From contig CAXBBG010000004.1 in the NCBI GenBank assembly GCA_963974105.1, positions 72,189 to 136,188 of the forward strand: a DNA stretch of 64,000 nt, in the 5' to 3' direction. The notes under the pieces are model-generated. The model ran no database searches, was not told where the DNA came from, and worked only from the letters and a program-made list of their open reading frames with translations. Every line of letters begins with the position of its first letter. Position 1 is the stretch's first letter. The translations under genes were made by a program, and so were the position numbers. The stretch comes from UBA2136 sp963974105. GTDB taxonomy: Bacteria; Pseudomonadota; Alphaproteobacteria; UBA2136. Positions 44,178-52,398 of this stretch are shown here, in pieces.

Positions 44178-44205
44178 GTATTATGCTTTTTTCAAGCAAT
44201 GTCAA
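44178..44205 (-). promoter_or_regulatory. Candidate clpX promoter
   Basis: On the minus strand a perfect TTGACA (complement of 44200-44205), a 16-base spacer, then TAATAC (complement of 44178-44183), a three-of-six -10; CATAAT, a better match, lies only 14 bases away. Start would be near 44170, about 65 bases before clpX. Confidence 0.4.
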
Positions 44206-44412
44206 CGCATGTGGGGCACTACAAATAGTAGATGTGGCTGTAATAACACAAGCAAAAAACACTTGATTATCATAAGCTTTTACTGCTTCATCCTATAATA
44301 ATGCAAAAGCAATGCCTAAAATGCAGGCATGAAAGTAACAGCTTTATTTTTCTCGGCGAAAAAAACACCTCAAACGGTTAAAATATGGAAACACCAACAC
44401 TTACAAACAATT
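44206..44412. other. Non-coding interval between clpX promoter and nlpD-like terminator
   Basis: I looked for a clpP remnant on the minus strand (GSSL or MxxHQP-type motifs) and saw none. Short A- and T-rich sequence without a supported gene or stable structure. Confidence 0.4.
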
Positions 44413-44442
44413 AAAAAAACCTCCCATGCTAGGAGGTTTTTT
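44413..44442. terminator. Intrinsic terminator after the nlpD-like gene
   Basis: AAAAAACCTCC, seven-base loop, GGAGGTTTTTT, 17 bases after the stop codon of the M23 protein gene. Confidence 0.88.
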
Positions 44443-44458
44443 GTATTTTTAAACACAT

Positions 44459-45706
44459 TTACTTGCGCGGTAGAACCTTCATCGGATCCATCGCCTGTGC
44501 ATTTTTACGCACTTCAAAGTGAAGCTGCGTCTCTTTCACATTGCCCGTATTCCCTGCAAAGGCGATCAACTGCCCCTTTTGAACTTTGTCATGACGCTTT
44601 ACAATATTTTTACTGTTATGTGCATAAGCTGTTACGTAACCACTTTTATGCTGGATAAGCACAAGATTCCCATAAAGTTCCAGTCCATTATCAGCGTAAA
44701 TAACCGTGCCTGTGTCCGCCGCATAAATTGGCGCATCTTTTGAAAGGGCAATGTTAATACCCGAATGACTGACGCCACCACCTTTATTACCAAAAGTTTT
44801 TAATACTTTACCATCAGCTGGCCATATCATCCCCTTAGTCGAAACAGATTTATTACCATATTTACGTGTTAAGTCAGCATAGTAATTTGTTTCTGCCACA
44901 GCTTGAACCTGCCCCGTGGGCGCAGTCGTTGCATTTGAAGAAGTATCATTCACTTGCATTTTTTGAATAGCGACAGGCTTTGTAGGTACAGCTTGTTGAA
45001 CAGGCACCTCCACTCCTTGATCAGCTAAATAACGGTAGTCGTCGCGCCCTGTCACAACGTCCCCTGCTTGTGGAATATTAAGTACCATACCTGCTTTAAG
45101 GTCTGCCGGGTTTCTAATTTGATTCGCCGCTAAAATATCAAATTGCGAAACATTATACTTCATCGCCACACGGAAGATATTTTCACCAGGCTGTAAGGTA
45201 TGCTGGCGCATAAGGTTAACTTGGCGAACAGGTTTAGTCACTAAATCAGAAGAAACTTCATCATAAGAAACCCCTTCATTAGGCACAGAAGAACTTCCTG
45301 CCTTTTGTGCGCCGTATTGATCCGTCAACCTGTAAGAAGACCCTACAGTGGAACCCATATTTTCAGCCTGCCAATTAGGTGAAGGGATAACAATGTATTC
45401 TCCCACAGGCATAGAATCAGCATTTGCAATATTGTTGCGTGCTAAAATAGCGCTTTCACGCACACCAAAATGTTTAGAAATTTGATCCAACTTGTCACCA
45501 CCATGAACATAGTAACGCTCCTCTTGTTGAAAGCCAACAATGGCCTGACTTTGCATATCAAATGCACGATCAGCAGGGTCAACATATGTATTTTCATAAG
45601 GCACACGTTGCTTGCTATAACCATCGATAACAGCCACAGGCGCTTGCTTACCACAAGCAGACAAAGCTACAGCAATAAGCGTTAATGAAAAAGCAGAACG
45701 TAACAT
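44459..45706 (-). CDS. nlpD: NlpD-like lipoprotein: two LysM domains and a degenerate M23 (LytM) domain
   Basis: 415 residues from ATG 45706, preceded by GGAGG at nine bases; a longer frame to 45799 lies in the dedA-like gene. Lipobox LSAC ends at Cys18. LysM domains at about 65-109 and 168-212 bind peptidoglycan. The LytM domain (about 310-405) has lost metal ligands: HSGIN at 314-318 has Asn where Asp is needed, and QLHFE at 394-398 has Gln for the first His of HxH. Such degenerate domains act as activators of N-acetylmuramoyl-L-alanine amidases in cell separation (EnvC/NlpD, alphaproteobacterial DipM-type). Four bases after the DedA-like gene... it follows that gene in the same direction. 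Confidence 0.88.
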   Translation of the reverse strand: MLRSAFSLTLIAVALSACGKQAPVAVIDGYSKQRVPYENTYVDPADRAFDMQSQAIVGFQQEERYYVHGGDKLDQISKHFGVRESAILARNNIANADSMPVGEYIVIPSPNWQAENMGSTVGSSYRLTDQYGAQKAGSSSVPNEGVSYDEVSSDLVTKPVRQVNLMRQHTLQPGENIFRVAMKYNVSQFDILAANQIRNPADLKAGMVLNIPQAGDVVTGRDDYRYLADQGVEVPVQQAVPTKPVAIQKMQVNDTSSNATTAPTGQVQAVAETNYYADLTRKYGNKSVSTKGMIWPADGKVLKTFGNKGGGVSHSGINIALSKDAPIYAADTGTVIYADNGLELYGNLVLIQHKSGYVTAYAHNSKNIVKRHDKVQKGQLIAFAGNTGNVKETQLHFEVRKNAQAMDPMKVLPRK

Positions 45707-45710
45707 ATAA

Positions 45711-46307
45711 TTAACCTCCAAATAAAACTTTAAACAACACAACAATAAGAATAAACGCAACACCCGCCGCCATTGTAATTGGGTATAAGTTATTTTCAAT
45801 CCACCCTTTTAGTGAAGGGCCCCCACGCCATAAAAGCCATGAAATAAGGAAGAAGCGGATAAACCTTGCAACAACCGAAGCTAACACAAAGTTTACAAAG
45901 TTCGCATTCAACAAACCACTGGCGATGGTTACAATTTTGTATGGAATTGGTGTAATACCAGCCATGGCAATAATGTAAACGTCATATTTAGCATACCAAC
46001 CTTGGAATGATGCAAATTTTTCACCCGCACCATAAAAGTCGATAATCGCCGCACCAATACTGTCGAAGAAAAAGTAACCAAGCGCATAACCTGCAATACC
46101 ACCAAGCACAGAACCAGCTGTACAAATAAAGGCATATCGAAAAGCACGGTCAAAGTTTACAATAACCATCGGAATCAACAAAACGTCAGGCGGAATAGGG
46201 AAAAAGGATGATTCAACAAACGCTACAAAAAACAACACCCATTCAGCATGTGGATGGTCTGCATATCTCAATATTTTATTATATAAGTTCTGTAACATGT
46301 ATTTCAC
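45711..46307 (-). CDS. DedA/YqaA-family membrane protein
   Basis: 198 residues. WVLFFVAFVESSFFPIPPDVLLIPMVI near 20-46 and GYALGYFFFDSIG near 73 followed by PIPYKIVTIASGLLNANF near 117-134 are the family's marks (re-entrant loop with E and FxPxP). About five hydrophobic segments. DedA proteins are linked to undecaprenyl-phosphate or phospholipid recycling. Lies between pcm and the nlpD-like gene with small gaps (11 and 4 bases), in one operon. Confidence 0.9.
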   Translation of the reverse strand: MKYMLQNLYNKILRYADHPHAEWVLFFVAFVESSFFPIPPDVLLIPMVIVNFDRAFRYAFICTAGSVLGGIAGYALGYFFFDSIGAAIIDFYGAGEKFASFQGWYAKYDVYIIAMAGITPIPYKIVTIASGLLNANFVNFVLASVVARFIRFFLISWLLWRGGPSLKGWIENNLYPITMAAGVAFILIVVLFKVLFGG

Positions 46308-46318
46308 CCCTTAAAAAT

Positions 46319-46990
46319 TTAGCAAGCTTCTTGCTCTGGCACGCCCTGTGCCCCTACAAGCGGTACAAAACGTACATCGCCTAAATAATATTCACCAATC
46401 GTACCATCAGAGCGGCGGTAATAACGCATCAATTTTTGATATTCGTCCTCTTGCTTACCAATAGGAATAACCATTACGCCATTTTCACCCAATTGATCAA
46501 GCAATGCTTTAGGCGCTTCAGGCGAAGCAGCTGTTACCATAATGCGGTCAAATGGTGCCTGCATTGGCCAACCAAGTGAACCATCGCCCACTTGCGTTAC
46601 AAAATTACTAATTGCCAATCCATGCAAACGCTTTTCAGCACCATTTTTTAAACTGGCAAAACGCTCTATCGTAAAAACACGGCGTGCTAATTTACAAAGT
46701 ACAGCGGTTTGATAACCACAGCCTGTACCAATTTCTAAAACTTTATGCCCTTTTTGAACATCTAAAGCGTGGGTCATAAGCGCCACCACCTTAGGCTGTG
46801 AGATTGTTTGGCTTTCACCAATGGGTAAAGCACTGTCATTGTAAGCTTCGTTTTTAAACGCCGCCGACAAAAAAGCTTCACGCGGAATTTTTACCATCAC
46901 GTTAAGCACGTCTTTTTTAATACCCAAGTCGGACAAGGTTTTAATCAACCTATCCGCTTGCAATTTGAAGGAAGCATTTTGCATGTTCAT
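46319..46990 (-). CDS. pcm: Protein-L-isoaspartate O-methyltransferase
   Basis: 223 residues. VPREAFL-type start region (IPREAFLSAAFKNEAYNDSALPIGESQTISQP at 34-65, in two parts), the SAM loop VLEIGTGCGYQTAVLCKLA near 82-100, and RIMVTAASPEAPKALLDQLG near 150-169. It repairs isoaspartyl residues in damaged proteins. Followed in the operon by the DedA-like gene; surE, often between serS and pcm, is missing. Confidence 0.95.
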   Translation of the reverse strand: MNMQNASFKLQADRLIKTLSDLGIKKDVLNVMVKIPREAFLSAAFKNEAYNDSALPIGESQTISQPKVVALMTHALDVQKGHKVLEIGTGCGYQTAVLCKLARRVFTIERFASLKNGAEKRLHGLAISNFVTQVGDGSLGWPMQAPFDRIMVTAASPEAPKALLDQLGENGVMVIPIGKQEDEYQKLMRYYRRSDGTIGEYYLGDVRFVPLVGAQGVPEQEAC

Positions 46991-46993
46991 AAA

Positions 46994-48274
46994 TTACTTA
47001 ACAGCCTCAATTACTTTTTTACCGCCCATGTAAGGCTGTAAAACTGTTGGTATTGTAATAGAGCCGTCTTCGTTTTGGTAATTTTCCATCACCGCTACAA
47101 GTGTACGTCCCACAGCTAATCCACTTCCATTTAAGGTGTGAACAAACTGATTTTTACCATCTGCGTCTTTAAACTTAGCATTCATGCGGCGTGCCTGAAA
47201 ATCACCACAGTTTGAGCATGAAGAAATTTCACGGTATGTGTCTTGCGCTGGCAACCACACTTCAATGTCAAATGTTTTACGTGCACAAAAACCAATGTCA
47301 CCACTACAAAGCATAACCGTACGGAACGGAATTTCCAGCTTCTGTAAAATACCTTCAGCGCAGTTCAACATAAATGAAAGTGCGGCGTCACTTTTTTCTG
47401 GGTGAACAATTTGAACCATTTCAACTTTGTTAAATTGGTGCACACGGATAAGACCACGTGTGTCACGCCCGGCACTACCGGCTTCTTTTCTAAAACACGG
47501 TGTCCATGCACAAAATTTCAAAGGTAGTTCGGCTTCCGTAATTGTTTTGTCACGCATGTAATTTGTCAGTGGTACTTCAGCTGTAGGTACCAACATCAAA
47601 TCACGCTCATCATTCGTGTAAAAAGCATCGTCACCAAATTTTGGCAATTGCCCTGTGCCATACATTGACGCAGGCGTCACAAGCACTGGTGGGTTTACTT
47701 CTGTAAAACCATTTTCCTGTGTGTGTGTATCTAGCATAAACATCGCAAGTGAGCGTTCCAAGCGTGCAAGGTCCCCTTGTGACCAAGAAAAACGACTACC
47801 GCTAATTTTAGCTGCCGTTTCAAAGTCAAGCTGGCCTAATTTTTCACCAAGGTCATAATGCGCTTGCGGCTCAAAGTTAAATTCTCTAGGGGTGCCCCAT
47901 TTTCTAACTTCAACGTTTTCATCTTCGTCTTTACCCAACGGCACTTCAGCGTCCAACATGTTTGGTAAAGCTTCTACAAATAATTTCAATTCCGCTTGTA
48001 AATTACGTTCTTGGTCTTCAAGGTCTTTCACCTGTGGACCTACTTGCTTCATTTGTTCAAACAAAGGTGCTGCGTCAACACCTGTGGACTTTGCCTGACC
48101 AATTTCTTTTGAAAGCGTGTTACGCTTCGCTTGCAAAATTTGCAATTTACCCATCACATCACGGCGTTTTTCATCCATCACGACAAGTTTTTCTGAAATT
48201 GGGGCTGCACCACGCATAACCATCACTTTATCAACAGTTTCAGTGTTTTCGCGGATCCACTTGATATCAAGCAT
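46994..48274 (-). CDS. serS: Seryl-tRNA synthetase
   Basis: 426 residues: N-terminal antiparallel coiled coil for tRNA-Ser (about 30-105), then the class II catalytic core with motif 2 FRKEAGSAGRDTRGLIRVHQF near 267-287 and motif 3 GSGLAVGRTLVAVMENYQ near 384-401. Complete. Precedes pcm by three bases. Confidence 0.98.
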   Translation of the reverse strand: MLDIKWIRENTETVDKVMVMRGAAPISEKLVVMDEKRRDVMGKLQILQAKRNTLSKEIGQAKSTGVDAAPLFEQMKQVGPQVKDLEDQERNLQAELKLFVEALPNMLDAEVPLGKDEDENVEVRKWGTPREFNFEPQAHYDLGEKLGQLDFETAAKISGSRFSWSQGDLARLERSLAMFMLDTHTQENGFTEVNPPVLVTPASMYGTGQLPKFGDDAFYTNDERDLMLVPTAEVPLTNYMRDKTITEAELPLKFCAWTPCFRKEAGSAGRDTRGLIRVHQFNKVEMVQIVHPEKSDAALSFMLNCAEGILQKLEIPFRTVMLCSGDIGFCARKTFDIEVWLPAQDTYREISSCSNCGDFQARRMNAKFKDADGKNQFVHTLNGSGLAVGRTLVAVMENYQNEDGSITIPTVLQPYMGGKKVIEAVK

Positions 48275-48358
48275 GTTTCTATTCTCTTTTTAACGTTAAA
48301 ATAATACGGAGCTCTATATAACGCATCCTACCAAATACGCTAAAAAAATACTAGAAGT

Positions 48359-49093
48359 TTAGGCGGGCGTTTTGTCTTTGATGCCTAAGAATTTTGCCAT
48401 AAAAATAGACAGTTCATAAAGCAATACAAGAGGAATCGCTAAAATCAGCTGAGATATAGGGTCAGGTGGAGTTAACAGGGCCGATGCGATAAAAATGCAA
48501 ACAATCGCATAACGGCGGAAATTTTTAACAGCCGCCACACTTACCACGCCAAATTTCATCAAAAGCAAAAGAAGCACAGGCAACTCAAAGGCCAAACCAA
48601 AAGCAAAAAGCATTTTAATTAAAAATGACAAATATTCTTTCACAGAAGGCAGTGCCGTTATCGTTTCAGTTTGAAACCCAAAAAAGAAGGTCATCGCAAG
48701 CGGCATAACAACAAAATACATAAATGCACCACCTGTATAAAAAAGCAGGGGTGTGGCTGCAATAAACGGCGCAATGACACGGCGTTCTTTTTCATAAAGT
48801 CCAGGTGCTATAAATGCCCAAATTTCCCACAGAATAACTGGCAATGCCACAAACAATCCAGCAAAAAATGAAAGACGCAAATAAGTGAAAAACAGTTCGG
48901 GTACACCTGTATATATCATTTGAAGCGGTGATGCAGAAGCGGCAGATAAAGGCAAAACTAAAAACTGGAAAACCTGTTCTTTAAAAAGATAGCAACCCCC
49001 TGCACCTATTAAAATAATTAAACAAGCGACCATCATACGACGTCTAAGTTCAATTAAATGAGAGATTAAAGGTTTTTTTAAAATCTCGTTCAT
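48359..49093 (-). CDS. tatC: Sec-independent translocase subunit TatC
   Basis: 244 residues, six transmembrane helices, conserved start PLISHLIELRRRM (residues 8-20) that recognises twin-arginine signals, and F(x)PG-type periplasmic loop FIAPGLYEKERR near 90-101. The ATG overlaps the tatB stop in ATGA. TatC and TatB form the receptor for folded cofactor-containing exports. Confidence 0.97.
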   Translation of the reverse strand: MNEILKKPLISHLIELRRRMMVACLIILIGAGGCYLFKEQVFQFLVLPLSAASASPLQMIYTGVPELFFTYLRLSFFAGLFVALPVILWEIWAFIAPGLYEKERRVIAPFIAATPLLFYTGGAFMYFVVMPLAMTFFFGFQTETITALPSVKEYLSFLIKMLFAFGLAFELPVLLLLLMKFGVVSVAAVKNFRRYAIVCIFIASALLTPPDPISQLILAIPLVLLYELSIFMAKFLGIKDKTPA

Positions 49094-49377
49094 TTCTTAA
49101 CCTCTTTATCTTTAGGGGAAAAACCTTCACCTTCAATGTGATTATCTTCAGGATCAAGTTCTGGTATATCAAACTCATTTTGGTCACGTAAGTCGGTCAT
49201 TAACTCACCTTTTAAAGGGTGATCATGCACAGAACGTTTAAGTTCATTGATATATTGTTTTACAGTACGAATAAAGCGGCCAACAGACGCGGCCGCTTCA
49301 GGGATTTTTTCAGGGCCAATAACAAACAATGCCACCATAAGAATGATAAATACTTCTATAATGCCGATGCCGAACAT
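49090..49377 (-). CDS. tatB: Sec-independent translocase subunit TatB
   Basis: 95 residues. MFGIGIIEVFIILMVALFVIGPEKIPEAA: a short N-terminal helix, the GP hinge and an amphipathic helix, with Glu at the position (residue 8) that marks TatB. The acidic C-terminus is short. Ends in TGA within the ATGA overlap with tatC. Confidence 0.93.
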   Translation of the reverse strand: MFGIGIIEVFIILMVALFVIGPEKIPEAAASVGRFIRTVKQYINELKRSVHDHPLKGELMTDLRDQNEFDIPELDPEDNHIEGEGFSPKDKEVKK

Positions 49378-49397
49378 TGAATGTTACCCTAACTTAA

Positions 49398-49880
49398 CTA
49401 AGCTTTTTTAGCCGCAGGTTTTTTAGCCACAGCCTTTTTATCCGCTACTTTTTTCACTACAGGTTTTTTAGCTACTGCTGTTTTTGTCGTTGCTGTTTTT
49501 GGCGCGACTTTTTTGGCAGCTAATTTTTTAGCTACAGCTTTTTTAACAGGTGCCTTTTTAACAGTACCTGGCTTTGCTGTTGTTGATTTTTCAGCGGCCT
49601 TTTTAGCAACTACTTTTTTAATAGCGGCTTTTTTCTCTGCAACTGTTTTAGTTGAAGCTGTTTTAGCAGCCGTTTTTTTAGCGACTGTAGACTTTGTCGT
49701 AGCCTTTTTCACAGGCGCTTTTTTAACTGCCGTTTCTTTTTTAGGTTCCTCATCCATTGCATCTTTAAAAGACTTAACACCTTTACCAAGATCACCCATA
49801 ACACTTGTCAGCTTACCAGCCCCAAATACCACAAGAACAATCACCAAAATAATAATTAACTCAGTTGCTCCAAAACCCAT
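49398..49880 (-). CDS. tatA: Sec-independent translocase subunit TatA with long histone-like Lys/Ala tail
   Basis: 160 residues, roughly twice a typical TatA. Residues 1-45 are ordinary TatA (MGFGATELIIILVIVLVVFG, then KLTSVMGDLGKGVKSFKDAM). From about 46 to the end is a low-complexity tail of repeated AKKxxxKK, PVKK and AAKK units with about one lysine in three residues, like the C-terminal tails of bacterial histone-H1-like proteins. TatA assembles the pore; the tail would lie in the cytoplasm. Gene order tatA-tatB-tatC is standard, 20 bases to tatB. A translation frameshift is excluded by the continuous tail with a normal stop. Confidence 0.93.
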   Translation of the reverse strand: MGFGATELIIILVIVLVVFGAGKLTSVMGDLGKGVKSFKDAMDEEPKKETAVKKAPVKKATTKSTVAKKTAAKTASTKTVAEKKAAIKKVVAKKAAEKSTTAKPGTVKKAPVKKAVAKKLAAKKVAPKTATTKTAVAKKPVVKKVADKKAVAKKPAAKKA

Positions 49881-49898
49881 TTTATATCCCTTTTTATA

Positions 49899-50690
49899 TT
49901 ATTTAACTTCGTAAAATACATCATCCATTCGGATGCGTTCTGCCATCAGATATTCAACAATACCAAATAGTTCGTAAAGTGCTTTCGCATTGGTTTTTAC
50001 CCCTTTAAAAGAAGGTAAAAAGTCATCCCATTCAAGCGCTCCCCTATCCATTGTAAAGACACGCAAAGGCAGCGGATCAATACCACGCCCTCTAAATGCG
50101 GCTAAAGAACGCAACATATGCTCTTCAGAGGTTACAAGCAAAACTTTATGTGCACCGCGCCTGTTTATTTCATGGGCGCTTTGCAGTGCATTTTCATATG
50201 TATTTGTAGAAATTTCTTCAAGTGTAATTGGTAAAATGCGCGCACTTTCTCGGTCAAAACGTGCTTTCAAAACTGCCGCCTCAGAAGGATAATGTGCACC
50301 TTCTGTTTTACCACCACTAATCAAAATAGGTGTTCTAGAATTAATTTTACCGTGCACTTCAAGTGCCGTTACCATACGTTGGTAACTTTCCATCTCAGGA
50401 AGCCAGCCAGCTTCTTTACCTGTATAACGCATACCACCTGTTAAAACAACAATCATATCAACATCGTTAATGCCGATGTCCTGCCTATGTTCAACCTGAG
50501 AAATAAGCCCAACCGTTAAAAGCCTTCCCATTGCTTCGCTTGAGAAAACCCAACCAGACAAGATAGCCAAGGCGAGCAAAACGGCTGAGCGCTTTGTTTT
50601 TTGTTTAAACACTAAAAAGTAAAATGCAAAAATAGCCAGAAGAACGCTCATACCAGGCGGCATAAAAAAGGCTATAACAACAGACTTCAT
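49899..50690 (-). CDS. YdcF/DUF218-family membrane protein (ElyC/SanA-like)
   Basis: 263 residues. Two N-terminal hydrophobic helices (about 5-28 and 36-55), then the DUF218 domain: MIVVLTGGMRYTG near 83-95, PILISGGKTEGAHYPSEAAV near 129-148, EISTNTYENALQSA near 168, and KVLLVTSEEHMLRS near 190-203. ElyC and SanA of this family affect envelope biogenesis and the lipid carrier economy; exact chemistry is not known. Eighteen bases before tatA. Confidence 0.85.
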   Translation of the reverse strand: MKSVVIAFFMPPGMSVLLAIFAFYFLVFKQKTKRSAVLLALAILSGWVFSSEAMGRLLTVGLISQVEHRQDIGINDVDMIVVLTGGMRYTGKEAGWLPEMESYQRMVTALEVHGKINSRTPILISGGKTEGAHYPSEAAVLKARFDRESARILPITLEEISTNTYENALQSAHEINRRGAHKVLLVTSEEHMLRSLAAFRGRGIDPLPLRVFTMDRGALEWDDFLPSFKGVKTNAKALYELFGIVEYLMAERIRMDDVFYEVK

Positions 50691-50729
50691 AAACTAAACA
50701 GACCCTTATTTTTTATTTTTTTAAATCTT

Positions 50730-51383
50730 TTATCGAGGCATAAACTGTAAAATTGCTGAAATAACAACATTCATCACAGGACCTATAATTTGCCATAATA
50801 ACCCAGAGAACACTAAAATCAAAATGATAATAAACCCATAGCGCTCCGTTTGTCCAAATTTGTATGATAACGGCCCTGGTAATAGAGCCGCCAAAATACG
50901 TCCACCATCCAGCGGTAATATAGGCACTAAGTTAAAAATACATAAAATAACGTTAATTTGGATAGATGCTAAAGCCATCTTATACAAAGCAACATCATAG
51001 CCTTCTGGCAATAAAACTGCAAAGTACGCCACGGCCACACTTAAAACAGCCAAAACAATGTTCATAAACGGCCCTGCAAAAGCAACAATAACACTATCAC
51101 GGCGTATATTACGTAAATTACGAAAAGAAACAGGTACAGGCTTTGCATAGCCAATTAAAAAAGGTGCACCGCTAAAAACCAAAACAAGCGGTAATAAAAC
51201 TGTACCAAATGGGTCAATATGTTTAATAGGATTTAATGTAACACGACCCAGCATATAAGCCGTTTTATCGCCACACCTTAAGGCCGCATACCCATGCCCT
51301 GCCTCATGTAAAGTAATAGCCAATAGCACGGGGATACCCCAGATAGAAATTGTTTGTAAAATCGTCGCTAAATCATAATCCAA
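50730..51383 (-). CDS. Site-2-protease family (M50) intramembrane metalloprotease
   Basis: 217 residues, about five membrane segments. The zinc motif HEAGH is at 26-30 inside the first part (LLAITLHEAGHGYAALRCG), and NLVPILPLDGGRILAAL near 155-171 supplies the third ligand (Asp). There is no PDZ domain, so it belongs to the short M50 branch (SpoIVFB/Rip-like), not RseP. It lies four bases after nagZ. Its substrate is unknown. Confidence 0.9.
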   Translation of the reverse strand: MDYDLATILQTISIWGIPVLLAITLHEAGHGYAALRCGDKTAYMLGRVTLNPIKHIDPFGTVLLPLVLVFSGAPFLIGYAKPVPVSFRNLRNIRRDSVIVAFAGPFMNIVLAVLSVAVAYFAVLLPEGYDVALYKMALASIQINVILCIFNLVPILPLDGGRILAALLPGPLSYKFGQTERYGFIIILILVFSGLLWQIIGPVMNVVISAILQFMPR

Positions 51384-51387
51384 AATT

Positions 51388-52398
51388 TTATCCTAACATT
51401 TCTTTTAATTCTAATTTAGCTTCGGCAATTGTGTGCGCATATGGCTTTCCAAGCGGTGGTAAATTCTCGATAGCTGTTAAAGCGCTTGGCGTTATATCAC
51501 GCAAACCTTTAAGTTCTTCCATTTCTTCTAATTTACCGCTGCAATGCAACAACAAATCACACCCTGCATTCAACGCCTTTTCAGCACGCACTCGTACCGA
51601 GCCAGCAAGTGCTTGCATGTTCAAATCATCACTAACAATTAAACCTTTTAGACCCATCTCACCCTTTAATACATCATGTATCATTTTAGATGAATTGGTT
51701 GTGCAATTTAACGGATCAATTTGCGGATAAAGTATGTGCGCTGTCATCACCAAAGGGCACTCTTTATTTATAATAAACGGATAAAAATCTTGCGTGCGCA
51801 ATTCATCTATAGAAGCATCTACCACAGGCAAGTCTTTATGGGAGTCACTTAACGCACGGCCATGCCCAGGCGCATGCTTAATAATAGGCCAAACACCGCC
51901 AGCCAATAAACCTGTAATTGTTGCTGCACATAATGCCGCCACCGTTTTTGGATTGTTTGAAAATGCACGGTCACCTATAACATCATGCATGCCTTTTGTT
52001 GCCACATCAGCAAGCGGTAAACAATTTACATTGATACCATATTCACGCAATTGCGCGGCCAAAACATATCCATTTAGCTGAGCCGCTTTTAAGCCTTTTT
52101 CAATGTTTTTCTCAAAAAGTTCGCCAATGGTTTGCCCCGCTGGCGCCATATACTCTTCCCAATGAATACGGTTTACACGACCACCCTCTTGATCAATAAA
52201 AATAAGGGGCTCTGCCATAGGGCTTACTTCTTTTAAATCAGCGCAAAGTTTTTTAAGCTGAACCGCATCTTCACAATTACGTTTAAATAAAATAAAGCCA
52301 ACAGGCGCTAAACATCTAAATAACGCTTTTGTTTCTTCATCTAAAACGGCTGAAGGTAAACCTAAAATTAAAGGTGTCGGTTTTTTAACGGCTAACAT
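51388..52398 (-). CDS. nagZ: Beta-N-acetylhexosaminidase NagZ
   Basis: 336 residues of a GH3 enzyme that removes GlcNAc from recycled muropeptides. FIDQEGGRVNRI near 68-79 and KHAPGHGRALSDSHKDLP near 170-187 with the catalytic His on the flexible loop and DDLNMQALAG near 256 (Asp nucleophile) are all present. In other bacteria its product anhMurNAc-peptides signal beta-lactam stress. Start overlaps the SPOR gene by 14 bases. Confidence 0.95.
   Translation of the reverse strand: MLAVKKPTPLILGLPSAVLDEETKALFRCLAPVGFILFKRNCEDAVQLKKLCADLKEVSPMAEPLIFIDQEGGRVNRIHWEEYMAPAGQTIGELFEKNIEKGLKAAQLNGYVLAAQLREYGINVNCLPLADVATKGMHDVIGDRAFSNNPKTVAALCAATITGLLAGGVWPIIKHAPGHGRALSDSHKDLPVVDASIDELRTQDFYPFIINKECPLVMTAHILYPQIDPLNCTTNSSKMIHDVLKGEMGLKGLIVSDDLNMQALAGSVRVRAEKALNAGCDLLLHCSGKLEEMEELKGLRDITPSALTAIENLPPLGKPYAHTIAEAKLELKEMLG

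Noticed and set aside
44107..44412. Hidden clpP or small RNA upstream of clpX
   Set aside because: No ClpP motif in any frame and no stable structure other than the adjacent terminator.
49513..49914. 133-codon frame opposite tatA
   Set aside because: It is the antisense of the Lys/Ala repeats and gives artificial Ala/Phe-rich sequence without a start signal.
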